Origin: Limnohabitans sp. B9-3
Lineage (GTDB): Bacteria; Pseudomonadota; Gammaproteobacteria; Burkholderiales; Burkholderiaceae_C
Assembly: GCF_002778325.1 (NCBI RefSeq)
Contig: NZ_NESI01000006.1
Coordinates: 1 to 64,000 of the forward strand
DNA length: 64,000 nt
Reading direction: 5' to 3'
Part shown: in pieces, positions 9,805 through 19,169 of the stretch
Layout of the letters: each line of letters begins with the position of its first letter
Position numbering within the stretch: position 1 is the stretch's first letter
Translations under genes and position numbers: made by a program
The notes under the pieces: model-generated
Databases searched by the model: none
The model's input: only the letters and a program-made list of their open reading frames with translations
Told to the model about the DNA's origin: nothing

Positions 9805-12800
9805 GACTTTCTCCAAGGCAACACGCGCGCCAAGCGCGACCAAGGCACAGATGCCACACCCCCAAAACGCTCAAACAATTTGGGCAACAACAACAAGGTC
9901 AGCAAGGTGGAGCTGAGCAAACCACCGGTCACCACAATCGCCAAGGGCCGTTGAATTTCAGAGCCCGGTCCGGTTGCAAACAGCAGCGGGATCATGCCTA
10001 AAGCAGTGATCACCGCCGTCATCAGTACAGGGCGCAAACGGCGCTCAGTGCCCAGGCGCACCACCACGTCCATGGCTTCGCCGTCGAGCAACCGCTCGTT
10101 GAAATGCGTCACCATCACCACGCCGTTGAGCACGGCAATACCCAGCAAGGCGATGAAGCCCACCGACGCCGGCACCGACAAATATTCGCCCGACACGGCC
10201 AGCGCCACCACACCGCCCACCAAAGCAAACGGGATGTTCAAGAAGATGATGCCCGCCTGAATGGCCGAGCCAAAGGTGAACACCAAGATGGTGAAGATCA
10301 GCACCATGGCCGCCGGAATGACCAGCCCCAAACGCGCAGCGGCACGTTGCTGGTTTTCAAACTGACCGCCCCAGACTACGCGCAATTCGGCGGGCAATTT
10401 CAAAGCCGCCACGGCCGCTTGCGCGTCTTGCACAAAGCCCGCCAAGTCGCGGCCATCGACCGACACTTGAATGCTGGTAAAGCGCGCGCTTTGCTCGTGG
10501 TTGACGCGAATGGGGCCATCGACCATGCGAATGTCCGCCAAGGCACTGGCAGCCCAGACACGGCCATCGGGCGCTGCCAACGGCAAGTTTTTGAACGCTT
10601 CCGCGCTTTGACGCGTGGCCTCGTTGCCTTTAAGCATGAGCGGCGTGCGCACCCCGTTTTGCAACACGTAGCCCAAAGCTTCGCCTTCGACTTGGTTTTT
10701 AAACGCCTGCTGCAAACCCTCCACGCTAAAGCCCGCTTGGCCGATCGCCGTGCGGTTCAACGCCACCGTTAAATATTGCAAACCTTCCGCCTTGGGTGCG
10801 ATCACTTCGGCCGCGCCGGGCACTTGGCGCACGGCATCGGCAATTTGATGGGCAGCGGTGTTGATGGCAGTGAGGTCGGCACCAAAAATCTTGATGGCCA
10901 CATCGCCGCGCGTGCCGGTGAGCATTTCAGAAACGCGCATTTCAATTGGCTGGGTGAAACCGTAGACCAGGCCAGGAAAACCATCCAGCACCGTGCGCAG
11001 GCTGTTGATGATGTCGTCTTTACTACCGCGCCACTCAGATTTAGGTTTGAGCACCAAGAAGGTGTCGGTCTCGTTGAGCCCCATCGGGTCCAGCCCCAAC
11101 TCGTCTGAGCCCACGCGCGCCACGATGGACTTGACCTCGGGCACCGCTTGCAAAATGGCTTGCTGCACACGGGTGTCGATCTCTAACGACGCATCGAGCG
11201 AGATGGACGGCGTTTTCTCCAGCTGCACCAAGATGTCGCCCTCGTCCAGCGTGGGCATGAAGGTCTTGCCGATCTGGGTGTACAGCCCCGCCGCAACCAC
11301 CAACGACAGCAGCGACACGCCATACAGCCACTTGGGCGAGCCCCACACGCGCTCACGCAAGCGCAGGTAGCCCGCGTGAATTTTTTGCATCAACCAGGGT
11401 TCGTGACCGCCCTCTTCTTTCAGCAGCATCGAGGCCAACGCTGGAATCACGGTGAACGCCAACAACAGCGACGAGCCCAGCGCCATGATGATGGTGATCG
11501 CCACCGGCGCAAACAACTTGCCCTCTAAACCTTCTAGGCTGAGCAAAGGCAAAAACACCACCGCAATGATGAGCACGCCCGCCACCACGGGCTTCACCAC
11601 TTGACGCACCGCTGCCAGCAATATTTCAGTCTTTGACAAACCGTGGCCGGGCTGGTGCGCGGCAAATGCGGTTTCGATGTTTTCAACCACCACCACGGAG
11701 GCATCGACCAACATGCCCAGTGCAATCGCCAAGCCGCCCAAGCTCATCAAATTGGCGGTCAACCCAAAACTGCGCATAAGCACGAAGGTGGCCAACAGCG
11801 AAAGCGGCAAAGCCACCGCCACGACCAAGGCTGCACGCATGCCGCCCAAAAACACATACAAGGTGATGCACACCAACACGGCGGCTTCGATAAGGGCGTT
11901 GATCACCGTGTCGGAGGCACGGGTGACCAACTCGCCTCGGTTGTAAAAGGTTTTGACCGTCATGCCCTTGGGCAAACGTGGCTGCATCTCTTGCAACTTG
12001 GCGTCGACCTCTTCCACCAACTGACGGGCGTTCACGCCACGCATGCCGAGCACCAATCCCTCCACGGCTTCGCCGAGGCCGTCTTGAGTCACGGCGCCGT
12101 AGCGCGTGAGTGCGCCCAGCTTGACAGTGGCCACATCGTCGAGCTGAACGGTGCTGTGGCTGGCGGTGGTCAGGCGCAGCGTGCGCAAATCGTCCAGTGT
12201 TTGAATGGCGCCTTGCACGCGCACCACCAAGGCTTCGTCGCCTGCTGTGAGGCGGCCTGCGCCATCGTTGCTGTTGTTGGCCAGCAGCGCTTGACGCAAG
12301 TCGCCCATGCCAATGCCCAGAGCCGCCAATTTGGCGTTGTGAGGCACCACCTCAAAGGTTTGTACCTCACCGCCCAAAGCGTTGATGTCGGCCACGCCGG
12401 GGATGGTGCGCAACTCTGGGCGAATGACCCAATCGAGCACACGGCGCTTCTCGGCCAAGCTGAAGCCTTCGCCTTCTAAGGTGAACATGAACACCTCGCT
12501 CAGCGGCGTGGTGATGGGGGCCAAACCGCCGCTCACGCTGGCAGGCAGGTCGCGCAACATGCCATTCAAACGTTCGGAGACTTGTTGGCGCGCCCAGTAA
12601 ATGTCCACGCCTTCGTCAAAGTCAATGGTGATGTCGGCGATGCCGTATTTCGAAATCGAACGCACGATGCGTTTGTTGGGAATGCTCAGCAGCTCTTGCT
12701 CAATAGGCTTGACCACGCGCTGCTCCACCTCTTCGGGGGTCATGCCGGGTATTTTGAGAATCACCTTCGCCTGCGTGGGCGAAATATCGGGAAAGGCATC

Positions 12801-12908
12801 AATGGGCAAATTCAGCCACGCGTGAATGCCCGCCACGAACAGCAAGCCCGCACACGCCAGCGTGAGACTGCGAAAACGCAGACTCCAACGGATGAGGGTT
12901 TCAAACAT
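9801..12908 (-). CDS. Heavy-metal-type RND efflux transporter (CzcA/CusA family)
   Basis: The protein has 1035 aa, the normal length for HME-RND pumps. The start MFETLIRWSLRFRSLTLACA gives TM1. The duplicated organisation is visible, with large periplasmic loops after TM1 and TM7 and the conserved SGGLAPITTPLSEVFMFT and EVQTFEVVPHNAKLAALGI segments. The TM4 signature reads GLAIALGMLVDASVVVVEN. It keeps the central Asp but lacks the DFG of classical divalent-cation CzcA proteins and is closer to the CusA-like form, so the metal cannot be assigned. ATG 12908 overlaps the membrane-fusion gene stop (ATGA). It acts as an inner-membrane proton/metal antiporter. Confidence 0.92.
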   Translation of the reverse strand: MFETLIRWSLRFRSLTLACAGLLFVAGIHAWLNLPIDAFPDISPTQAKVILKIPGMTPEEVEQRVVKPIEQELLSIPNKRIVRSISKYGIADITIDFDEGVDIYWARQQVSERLNGMLRDLPASVSGGLAPITTPLSEVFMFTLEGEGFSLAEKRRVLDWVIRPELRTIPGVADINALGGEVQTFEVVPHNAKLAALGIGMGDLRQALLANNSNDGAGRLTAGDEALVVRVQGAIQTLDDLRTLRLTTASHSTVQLDDVATVKLGALTRYGAVTQDGLGEAVEGLVLGMRGVNARQLVEEVDAKLQEMQPRLPKGMTVKTFYNRGELVTRASDTVINALIEAAVLVCITLYVFLGGMRAALVVAVALPLSLLATFVLMRSFGLTANLMSLGGLAIALGMLVDASVVVVENIETAFAAHQPGHGLSKTEILLAAVRQVVKPVVAGVLIIAVVFLPLLSLEGLEGKLFAPVAITIIMALGSSLLLAFTVIPALASMLLKEEGGHEPWLMQKIHAGYLRLRERVWGSPKWLYGVSLLSLVVAAGLYTQIGKTFMPTLDEGDILVQLEKTPSISLDASLEIDTRVQQAILQAVPEVKSIVARVGSDELGLDPMGLNETDTFLVLKPKSEWRGSKDDIINSLRTVLDGFPGLVYGFTQPIEMRVSEMLTGTRGDVAIKIFGADLTAINTAAHQIADAVRQVPGAAEVIAPKAEGLQYLTVALNRTAIGQAGFSVEGLQQAFKNQVEGEALGYVLQNGVRTPLMLKGNEATRQSAEAFKNLPLAAPDGRVWAASALADIRMVDGPIRVNHEQSARFTSIQVSVDGRDLAGFVQDAQAAVAALKLPAELRVVWGGQFENQQRAAARLGLVIPAAMVLIFTILVFTFGSAIQAGIIFLNIPFALVGGVVALAVSGEYLSVPASVGFIALLGIAVLNGVVMVTHFNERLLDGEAMDVVVRLGTERRLRPVLMTAVITALGMIPLLFATGPGSEIQRPLAIVVTGGLLSSTLLTLLLLPKLFERFGGVASVPWSRLARVLPWRKS

Positions 12909-14023
12909 CACTCGTCCTTTTGCAACAAGGCGCGCAACGAGGCGATGCCCGTGGTGGCCACTTGCGTGCCTGCAGGCCAAGCCGCCTCAACCAGCGACAC
13001 ATCGTCGGTGGCTGAAATCACGTTCACAGCTTGCGCGTCAAACCCTTGTGGGTGGACCACAAAGAGCCACGGTTTGCCGCGCCACTGCGTGATGGCGCGC
13101 GAGGGTACCAACCATTGCGATTGCCCCGCCGTCAAAGGCTTGGATTTCGCGTGCACAGTGACCGCGACAAACTCGCCCACTTGCAAATTGCCGCGTTGCG
13201 TGACCACGGCGCGTGCGCGGGCCGATTGCGAAGCGTCCACCGCACGGCTGACGGCCAAAATTTTGGCTTTGGCGTCGCGTGTCGCTATGCTGACCTCGTC
13301 CCCCGCTTGCAGCTGCGCGGCTTTGTCGTTGGAGAGTTGCAACTCCAACTGAAGCTGACTCGTATCGGCCAATTTAAACAACACCGCGCCAGCTTCGACG
13401 CGCTGGCCGACCGCTGCAAAGGCCTCCAACACCACACCCGACAAAGGCGCATTCATGACCCCCGTGGCGTAACCGCCTGAGGCACCGTCAAAGCGCAGGC
13501 CCGACACAGCCAACTCGGCCTCACGCGATTTCAAAAGCGACAAGGCCGCCTCTTGTTTAGCGCGGCTCAGTTGCAAACGCACGGCAGGAATGATGCCTTC
13601 GTCCAACATGGCTTGGTCACGCTGCGCTGCGGCGCTGGCGGTTTTGTAGTCGATGCTGGCTTCGTTCAGGAGCCGACGCGCATCACCCAACATGGGGCTG
13701 GTGAACTGAGCCAGGGGCGCGCCGCTTTTCACCGCATCGCCCACACCGACCATCAAACGCGAGATTTGCCCGGCATAGGGAGCCGACACGGTGAAGGCTT
13801 TGCCAGGCGGTGTGACCACCGTGGCGCTGACCAACACTTGGCCTTTGCCAGAGGCTTGCACCGGTGCTACTTGTACCCCCAACGCCGCTTGCTGCTTGGC
13901 GTCCAACAAGAGACGCGTAGGCGGCAAAGACTTCTCGGCGGGTGCTGAACTTGGGACTTGCGCATGCACCATGGCACCCAAGACGCACAGCGACAACAGT
14001 GTTAATTTCAAAGGGTGGAGCAT
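12908..14023 (-). CDS. Periplasmic adaptor (membrane fusion protein), CzcB-like
   Basis: The protein has 371 aa. A signal peptide (LTLLSLCVLGAMVHAQ) is followed by barrel-sandwich/lipoyl-like segments (VTPPGKAFTVSAPYAGQISR and PLSGVVLEAFAAVGQRVEAG) around a helical hairpin rich in Ala and Gln, as in HlyD/CzcB adaptors. It is the first gene of the adaptor-pump-channel operon and ends in an ATGA overlap with the pump. The start is ATG 14023; a GTG directly upstream (14026) is equally possible. No His-rich metal-binding extension or metal-responsive regulator is seen next to it. Confidence 0.88.
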   Translation of the reverse strand: MLHPLKLTLLSLCVLGAMVHAQVPSSAPAEKSLPPTRLLLDAKQQAALGVQVAPVQASGKGQVLVSATVVTPPGKAFTVSAPYAGQISRLMVGVGDAVKSGAPLAQFTSPMLGDARRLLNEASIDYKTASAAAQRDQAMLDEGIIPAVRLQLSRAKQEAALSLLKSREAELAVSGLRFDGASGGYATGVMNAPLSGVVLEAFAAVGQRVEAGAVLFKLADTSQLQLELQLSNDKAAQLQAGDEVSIATRDAKAKILAVSRAVDASQSARARAVVTQRGNLQVGEFVAVTVHAKSKPLTAGQSQWLVPSRAITQWRGKPWLFVVHPQGFDAQAVNVISATDDVSLVEAAWPAGTQVATTGIASLRALLQKDE

Positions 14024-14218
14024 CACGTATTCGCCTCTACATGTTCAAATTTCAAAACACTGCACGCACCCCAACAACTGCGCGCAGACCGTCAATCACA
14101 TGAAATGCAAAGGTGGCGCATGGGCCATGCGAGCCAAGGTTTGCTTTGGCACATACCCATTCTAAGTCTGCGTGTGACAGGGCGATGAAGTAGTATGGCT
14201 TGCCGCCTTGACTGATTT

Positions 14219-15469
14219 ATGACTTCAATTCCCCTCTCCGCCTTCCTCAGTGTTTGCGTGGCGTTTGGCATCGGTCTTTTGATCGGCGCGGAACGCGAGC
14301 GTCGTAAAGGGGACGGCCCCAACCGCCGTGCAGCGGGCATCCGCACCTTCACCGTCAGCAGCGTGCTAGGGGCCGTGGCCATGCTGCTGGGTGACACCAC
14401 GTTGCTGTGGCTCACCACCGCGTTCATTGGCAGCTTGATGCTGGTGGCTTATCTCAGAACACACACCGATGACCCAGGTGTGACCACAGAAATCACGCTG
14501 GTGATGTGTTGCCTCTTGGGTGGTCTAACCGTCACCGAACCGGCGATGGCAGCAGGCATCGCTGCTGGCATTGCCTTGCTGCTGGCCAATAAGCAGCAGT
14601 TGCACCGCTGGGTGGGCAGCTGGCTGAGCGAGCAAGAGCTCCACGATGTGCTGGTATTTTCTGCCGTCGCCTTGATCGCACTCCCTTTGGCGCCGAACAG
14701 ATTCATGGGACCATTCGATGCCCTCAACCCACACGCACTCACGATGTTGGTGGTGTTGATCATGGCCATTCATGGCTTGGGTTATGTGGCCCTGCGTGCC
14801 TTAGGGCCCACGCGAGGTTTGCCTTTGGTCGGTTTTGTAGGGGGATTTGTGTCCAGCACAGCCACCATCTATGCCATGGGCTTGCGCAGCCGCGAACACA
14901 CAGCCTCAATGCACACGGCACTAGCAGGCGCCACACTTTCGAATGTGGCAACCGTCATTCAACTGGCTGTTTGGACCCTTTTGATTGCGCCAAAAGTGAT
15001 GCCTCACTTGGCTTGGCCCTTGGTTCTGAGCGCGGTGGTCTCCGTCGCTTATGGGGGAGCGTTTTATGCGCTGTCTAAAGAAAGCGAGGGGAATGGAAAT
15101 GCACCGGTAAAACAAGGCAGAGCGTTTGATTTGAAATCAGCCGTGGCGTTCACCGGTTTGCTGACAGGCATCTTGTTGGTGTCAGCGGCTTTGCATGCAT
15201 GGCTTGGATCGGATACTTTGTGGCCCACGGCTGCAGTAACGGGCTTGGCCGATGCACACGCTGGCGCACTTACCGCGTTATCTCTGGTGGCCAATCACAA
15301 AATCACGGAGGAGCAAGCTGTTTGGCCGATATTGATCAGCCTGTCAGCCAACGCTGTATCGAAGGCGTTGGTGGCTTTTCAAAGCGGGGGGTTGCCCTAC
15401 GCGGCTCGGGTGGTGCCGGGGTTGCTGTGCTTGATTGGCGCAGCTTGGGCGGGAGTTGGGCTGGCTTAG
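14219..15469 (+). CDS. MgtC/SapB-type membrane protein with DUF4010 domain
   Basis: The protein has 416 aa and many hydrophobic segments. The N-terminus carries the MgtC-like motif GIGLLIGAERERRKGDGPNR and AGIRTFTVSSVLGAVAMLLG (about 18-62). The C-terminal two thirds matches the DUF4010 membrane domain (PLVGFVGGFVSSTATIYAMG, then the Ala/Gly-rich helices). MgtC proteins modulate ion homeostasis and growth at low Mg2+; the role of the DUF4010 fusion is not established. It is monocistronic. The 195-base space before it (14024-14218) shows no other gene. Confidence 0.85.
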   Translation: MTSIPLSAFLSVCVAFGIGLLIGAERERRKGDGPNRRAAGIRTFTVSSVLGAVAMLLGDTTLLWLTTAFIGSLMLVAYLRTHTDDPGVTTEITLVMCCLLGGLTVTEPAMAAGIAAGIALLLANKQQLHRWVGSWLSEQELHDVLVFSAVALIALPLAPNRFMGPFDALNPHALTMLVVLIMAIHGLGYVALRALGPTRGLPLVGFVGGFVSSTATIYAMGLRSREHTASMHTALAGATLSNVATVIQLAVWTLLIAPKVMPHLAWPLVLSAVVSVAYGGAFYALSKESEGNGNAPVKQGRAFDLKSAVAFTGLLTGILLVSAALHAWLGSDTLWPTAAVTGLADAHAGALTALSLVANHKITEEQAVWPILISLSANAVSKALVAFQSGGLPYAARVVPGLLCLIGAAWAGVGLA

Positions 15470-15470
15470 A

Positions 15471-15662
15471 TTAGGCTTTCGCAGCTCGGAAACCCGAGTA
15501 AAGACGCGATGCAGGACGGCTGCGTTGCTCTGCATCTTGCGCCAATTGCGCACGAATACGGTCAAAGGTGGCTTGAATGCCCGACTTTTCGGATGAAATA
15601 GATTTGAAACGACGCTCCACCGCAACATCGGGTGGCTCAATGCGAAACACTGACTTGTCCAT
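15471..15662 (-). CDS. Small hypothetical protein (63 aa)
   Basis: The second of two consecutive ATGs (15662) is preferred because a strong GAGGAG ribosome-binding sequence lies five bases before it. The protein is charged, with no signal peptide or membrane segment (MDKSVFRIEPPDVAVERRFK at the start and an Arg/Ala-rich end). I do not recognise a family. The RBS and the fit into the space directly after the converging MgtC-like gene argue for a real small gene. The upstream space to 15857 contains AT-rich sequence and a possible promoter for the plus-strand gene. Confidence 0.6.
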   Translation of the reverse strand: MDKSVFRIEPPDVAVERRFKSISSEKSGIQATFDRIRAQLAQDAEQRSRPASRLYSGFRAAKA

Positions 15663-15839
15663 CATGGCTCCTCAGAACTTAGTGAACAAACAACGCCTGA
15701 CCTCGCTGTTCGGTGGACAGTTGGCATAAAAAAATTCAACTATTTTCAAAGCGCGTCTTGATGAAGACTTAAAAACGCTGTAAGTCATTGATTCATAAGG
15801 ACCCACAGCGTCATGCTGAGCGCCAAGCGCTGAGACTTC

Positions 15840-15845
15840 TATAAT
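15840..15845 (+). promoter_or_regulatory. Possible -10 element of the GT39 gene
   Basis: A perfect TATAAT lies 13 bases before the earliest in-frame start of the glycosyltransferase. No convincing -35 hexamer is seen 16-18 bases upstream, although an imperfect palindrome (TGAGCGCCAAGCGCTGA) covers that region. Transcription from here would give an almost leaderless message. Confidence 0.35.
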
Positions 15846-15857
15846 TTTTTACTCACT

Positions 15858-17465
15858 TTGCGATCGCACGTCTTGTCTAAACTTATTTTTTCTCTTTTTA
15901 ATCATAAAAATAGCGCCTTTTTGCCATGGATTTGGCTGCTGCTCTTACTGCATGTGGGTGTTTGGGTGTTGGCCCATGGCATCAGCGACACCAACCTCGA
16001 TGGCTATGCCGACATGTTGGAAAACTTCGCCTGGGGGCAAACGTTTGAATGGGGCAGCGCCAAGCACCCGCCCCTGTTTGCGTGGATCACAGGGGCTTGG
16101 TTCAGCGTTTTTCCAACCTTGGATGCGGCCTATCACCTGCTGTCTTATGCCAATGCAGCCCTCGGTTTGTTGGGTGTGTACCGCTTGGCACAAGGCATTG
16201 GCCGAGATGATTTAGCACTGCCCTCTGTATTGCTGCTGTGCATGGCGTTTCCGTACAGCACACTGGCGGTGAAGTTCAATGCGAACGCGATTTTGCTGAG
16301 CCTTTGGCCTTGGGTCGCTGTGGCGTGGGTTCACAGCATTCAACGTGAGGGGCGACGTGGCTGGTGGTGGTCGATCGGACTAGGCGTGCTTAGCGCATTG
16401 GCGATGCTGGGAAAGTACTACAGCGGTGTTTTTTTGTTGGGCATCTTTTTGACCACCTTGGCCAATGCCGACAGCCGCCGCTGGTTCAAAACCGCAAAAC
16501 CCTGGCTCGCTTTGATGGTGTTTGGTTTGTGTTTGATGCCACATGTCCGATGGCTGGCGGCCCATGATTTTGTGACCTTGCACTATGTCGGCGACCAAGG
16601 CGGCGAAGACGGTATCAGCTGGAGCATGGTGGCCAAGTTTGCGATCTCGCCCTTGGCCTATTGGCTTTTTCCGTGGATGCTGTGCACATGGTTTGTCGCC
16701 ACCGGACAACCGAGTTTGAAGCAACGCGCCTTGACGTGGCACACACGCATGTGGCGCAGTTGGTGCGCACATGGCTGGGATGACAGTTTGTTTTGGTTCG
16801 CCATGCTGCCGTGGGCCATCACCTTGGTGTTTGGCGTGACCGGCTTTGTGGAGCTTTCCTTGCCTTGGGCCATTCCGATTGGCTATGGTTTTTCGTTGCT
16901 GTGGTTGCGCAATTTGAGCGTAGAGGGCACCGACCTGCCTTGGGCAACCGCACGGCTGCGACTCAGCGTGGCAGTTTGGTTGCTTTTGGTGTTGGCCATC
17001 AGCCCTTGGTATGCGTGGCATCAAGCCCAAAAAGGTACCGAAAACCACTACCTGCCACGCCGAGAAGCCGCACACGCAGTGCTCAAAGGCTGGCAAGAAC
17101 GCCACCCCGATGTGCCTCTGAAATGGGTAGGTGGTCAATGGGCAGAGAACGCGTTGGTCGCTTTTTACGGGGACTCCCGACTGCGCGTGGTGTCAGGTGT
17201 GCCCGATCAATTTCCAGCCACCGTCAATCCGCTCGTAGGCTGGCAACAACAAGCGGGTGTGTTGCTGTGTCCTTTGGGTCCCATCGACAAAACGCAAGAA
17301 AGCAATCTGTGCGCGGAACAAATGGCATCGTGGCTCTTCAAGCAAGGCCAGCCACAAGACCCCATCGAAATCAAAGTAAAAAGCGAAGGTCTGCGCTTTC
17401 CTCTGAGCAAACCCTTCGCTTACTTGGTGTTTGACTACGTCCCAGGCCAAACCAAAGCCAAATAA
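15858..17465 (+). CDS. ArnT-like glycosyltransferase family 39 protein
   Basis: The protein has up to 535 aa with about a dozen hydrophobic segments. The hallmark of lipid-linked-sugar transferases of the PMT/ArnT type is present: the first periplasmic loop GISDTNLDGYADMLENFAWG carries the acidic catalytic region, followed by GSAKHPPLFAWITGAWFSVF. It should transfer a sugar from a polyprenyl-phosphate donor to a periplasmic acceptor, perhaps lipid A or a glycoprotein; the acceptor cannot be told. The start is unclear. Only TTG codons are available (15858, 15873, about 15921), and none has a Shine-Dalgarno sequence. A hairpin terminator follows. Confidence 0.82.
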   Translation: MRSHVLSKLIFSLFNHKNSAFLPWIWLLLLLHVGVWVLAHGISDTNLDGYADMLENFAWGQTFEWGSAKHPPLFAWITGAWFSVFPTLDAAYHLLSYANAALGLLGVYRLAQGIGRDDLALPSVLLLCMAFPYSTLAVKFNANAILLSLWPWVAVAWVHSIQREGRRGWWWSIGLGVLSALAMLGKYYSGVFLLGIFLTTLANADSRRWFKTAKPWLALMVFGLCLMPHVRWLAAHDFVTLHYVGDQGGEDGISWSMVAKFAISPLAYWLFPWMLCTWFVATGQPSLKQRALTWHTRMWRSWCAHGWDDSLFWFAMLPWAITLVFGVTGFVELSLPWAIPIGYGFSLLWLRNLSVEGTDLPWATARLRLSVAVWLLLVLAISPWYAWHQAQKGTENHYLPRREAAHAVLKGWQERHPDVPLKWVGGQWAENALVAFYGDSRLRVVSGVPDQFPATVNPLVGWQQQAGVLLCPLGPIDKTQESNLCAEQMASWLFKQGQPQDPIEIKVKSEGLRFPLSKPFAYLVFDYVPGQTKAK

Positions 17466-17468
17466 CAA

Positions 17469-17488
17469 AAGCCACCCGCAGGTGGCTT
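17469..17488. terminator. Bidirectional hairpin terminator
   Basis: The perfect palindrome AAGCCACC-CGCA-GGTGGCTT lies between two convergent genes (GT39 and the LivK-like gene). A-rich and T-rich flanks make it usable from both sides. Confidence 0.7.
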
Positions 17489-17512
17489 CTGAACTCAAGC
17501 GTCACAGCGCGC

Positions 17513-18655
17513 TTAGCGCACCACAGCGATTTGATCGCGCTTACCGGCTTTGTAGGTGTAGAGCGTCAAAGCACCATTTTTGATGTCGCCTTTGGCGTCA
17601 AACGCGATGATGCCGGTCACACCCTTATAGCCAGGGGTCTTGGCCAACTCGGGCAAATACTGCGCGGGGTTGGTCGACTTGGCACGCTGCATCGCATCCA
17701 CCATTACATAGACGGCGTCGTACACATAAGGCGCGTAGAGCTTGACGTCATCGTTGAAGCGTTTTTTGTACTTCACACCAAACTCGTCCATGCCTTTTTT
17801 CTGGGCACCTTCTACGCCACCAGCCTCCGCGCAAATGACCTGGCCATCGGCCATGGCGTCACCGGCCAACTTGACCAACTCAGTGGTGCAAATGCCGTCG
17901 CCGCCCATGAACTTGGCGTTAATCCCCAGCGATTTCATTTGCTTGAGCATGGGGCCGCCCACAGCGTCCATGCCACCGAAGAAGATGATGTCGGGTTTTT
18001 TGCCTTTGAAGGTGGTCAAGATGGACATGAAGTCCGTGGCTTTGTCGGTGGTGAACTCATGGCCCACCAAGTTGCCACCTGCTGCTTTGACGGCTTTTTC
18101 AAACTCTTCGGCCACGCCTTGGCCGTAGGCCGTGCGGTCATCAATCACCGCAATGGCTTTGCCTTTGAGCTCTTTCACCGCATAACGGCCCAAAGTGCCG
18201 CCCAAATGCACATCATCGGCCACCACACGGAACGCGGTTTTATAGCCTTGGCGGGTGTATTTGGGGTTGGTCGCAGAAGGCGAAATCTGGGGAATGCCGG
18301 CATCGCTGTAAATGCGTGAGGCGGGGATGGTGGTGCCTGAATTCAGATGCCCTATGACGCCGCTGATGTTGGCATCCACCAACTTTTGAGCTGCCGCCGT
18401 GCCCTGCTTGGGGTCGGAGGCATCGTCCTCGGCCAGCAACTCAAATTTGATCTTTTTGCCGCCAATGTTCAAGCCTTTGGCATTGAGCTCTTCGATGGCC
18501 AAACGCGCGCCGTTCTCATTGTCTTTGCCCAAATGGGCAATCGCACCACTCAAAGGGCCCACATGGCCAATTTTGACAACTTGCTCTTGCGCCAGCGCCA
18601 AGCCACTGAGGGCAGCCAAGGTGGCCACAACGGTCAATTTGAAGGGGGTGTTCAT
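17513..18655 (-). CDS. Branched-chain amino-acid-type ABC transporter binding protein
   Basis: The protein has 380 aa. It starts with a Sec signal peptide (KLTVVATLAALSGLALAQEQ) and continues with the periplasmic-binding-protein type 1 fold of LivK/LivJ proteins (VKIGHVGPLSGAIAHLGKDN, later VIGHLNSGTTIPASRIYSDA). It would deliver leucine/isoleucine/valine or a related small molecule to a HAAT-family permease. The permease and ATPase genes are not adjacent, so it is an orphan binding protein here. The family is broad and also covers amides and aromatic acids, so the ligand is uncertain. Confidence 0.92.
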   Translation of the reverse strand: MNTPFKLTVVATLAALSGLALAQEQVVKIGHVGPLSGAIAHLGKDNENGARLAIEELNAKGLNIGGKKIKFELLAEDDASDPKQGTAAAQKLVDANISGVIGHLNSGTTIPASRIYSDAGIPQISPSATNPKYTRQGYKTAFRVVADDVHLGGTLGRYAVKELKGKAIAVIDDRTAYGQGVAEEFEKAVKAAGGNLVGHEFTTDKATDFMSILTTFKGKKPDIIFFGGMDAVGGPMLKQMKSLGINAKFMGGDGICTTELVKLAGDAMADGQVICAEAGGVEGAQKKGMDEFGVKYKKRFNDDVKLYAPYVYDAVYVMVDAMQRAKSTNPAQYLPELAKTPGYKGVTGIIAFDAKGDIKNGALTLYTYKAGKRDQIAVVR

Positions 18656-18714
18656 ACGGAAGGTCCTTATTGAGGGTGGATAAAAAGTCAGAAAAGTAAA
18701 AAATCAAACCAATT

Positions 18715-19161
18715 TCAAGCCGAAGATTCTTTCAGCTTCAAATCATGGCGTGTGATGGCATAACCCCGTTCGGTGTAATGCTTCCAACGCTGGCGGGCCA
18801 ACTGGCGGTCTTGGTCGTCCAAGCTGACCACCTCAATGGCTCGCTCAAAACGCTCAAACCCCTCCGCCACAACGGTTCCCAAATTCAACAGAACTTGGTG
18901 ATGCGGCAAATCAGGGCCACCGTCAATCTGCGGGGCCAGCACGATGGGCGATGCCATGCGCTGCTCGATGGGGCTGTCTGCACGGCAATGGGGCAAAAAT
19001 TCGAGCGCTGAGAAGGTCCACAACTGTGTGTCCAAGGCCTGCAAACTGGCCGTACTGCCCGTCACCACCACCTTGGCACCGCTGCTCACCGCTTTGCGCA
19101 GCAAGCGGCAGGCGTAGGCCAACTTGTCGGGCGCGTTGAAATGAAAGGCGATTTCAGTCAT
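18715..19161 (-). CDS. holC: DNA polymerase III subunit chi
   Basis: The protein has 148 aa. It shows features of the chi clamp-loader accessory subunit: N-terminal TEIAFHFNAPDKLAYACRLL, then VVVTGSTASLQALDTQLWTF and FLPHC (the conserved W.F....FLPH region), and an end around YTERGYAITRHDLK. Chi links the clamp loader to SSB during replication. It starts 8 bases after the pepA stop. The pepA-holC pair is common in proteobacteria, which supports both the call and the ATG at 19161. Confidence 0.92.
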   Translation of the reverse strand: MTEIAFHFNAPDKLAYACRLLRKAVSSGAKVVVTGSTASLQALDTQLWTFSALEFLPHCRADSPIEQRMASPIVLAPQIDGGPDLPHHQVLLNLGTVVAEGFERFERAIEVVSLDDQDRQLARQRWKHYTERGYAITRHDLKLKESSA

Positions 19162-19169
19162 AGCCGCGA

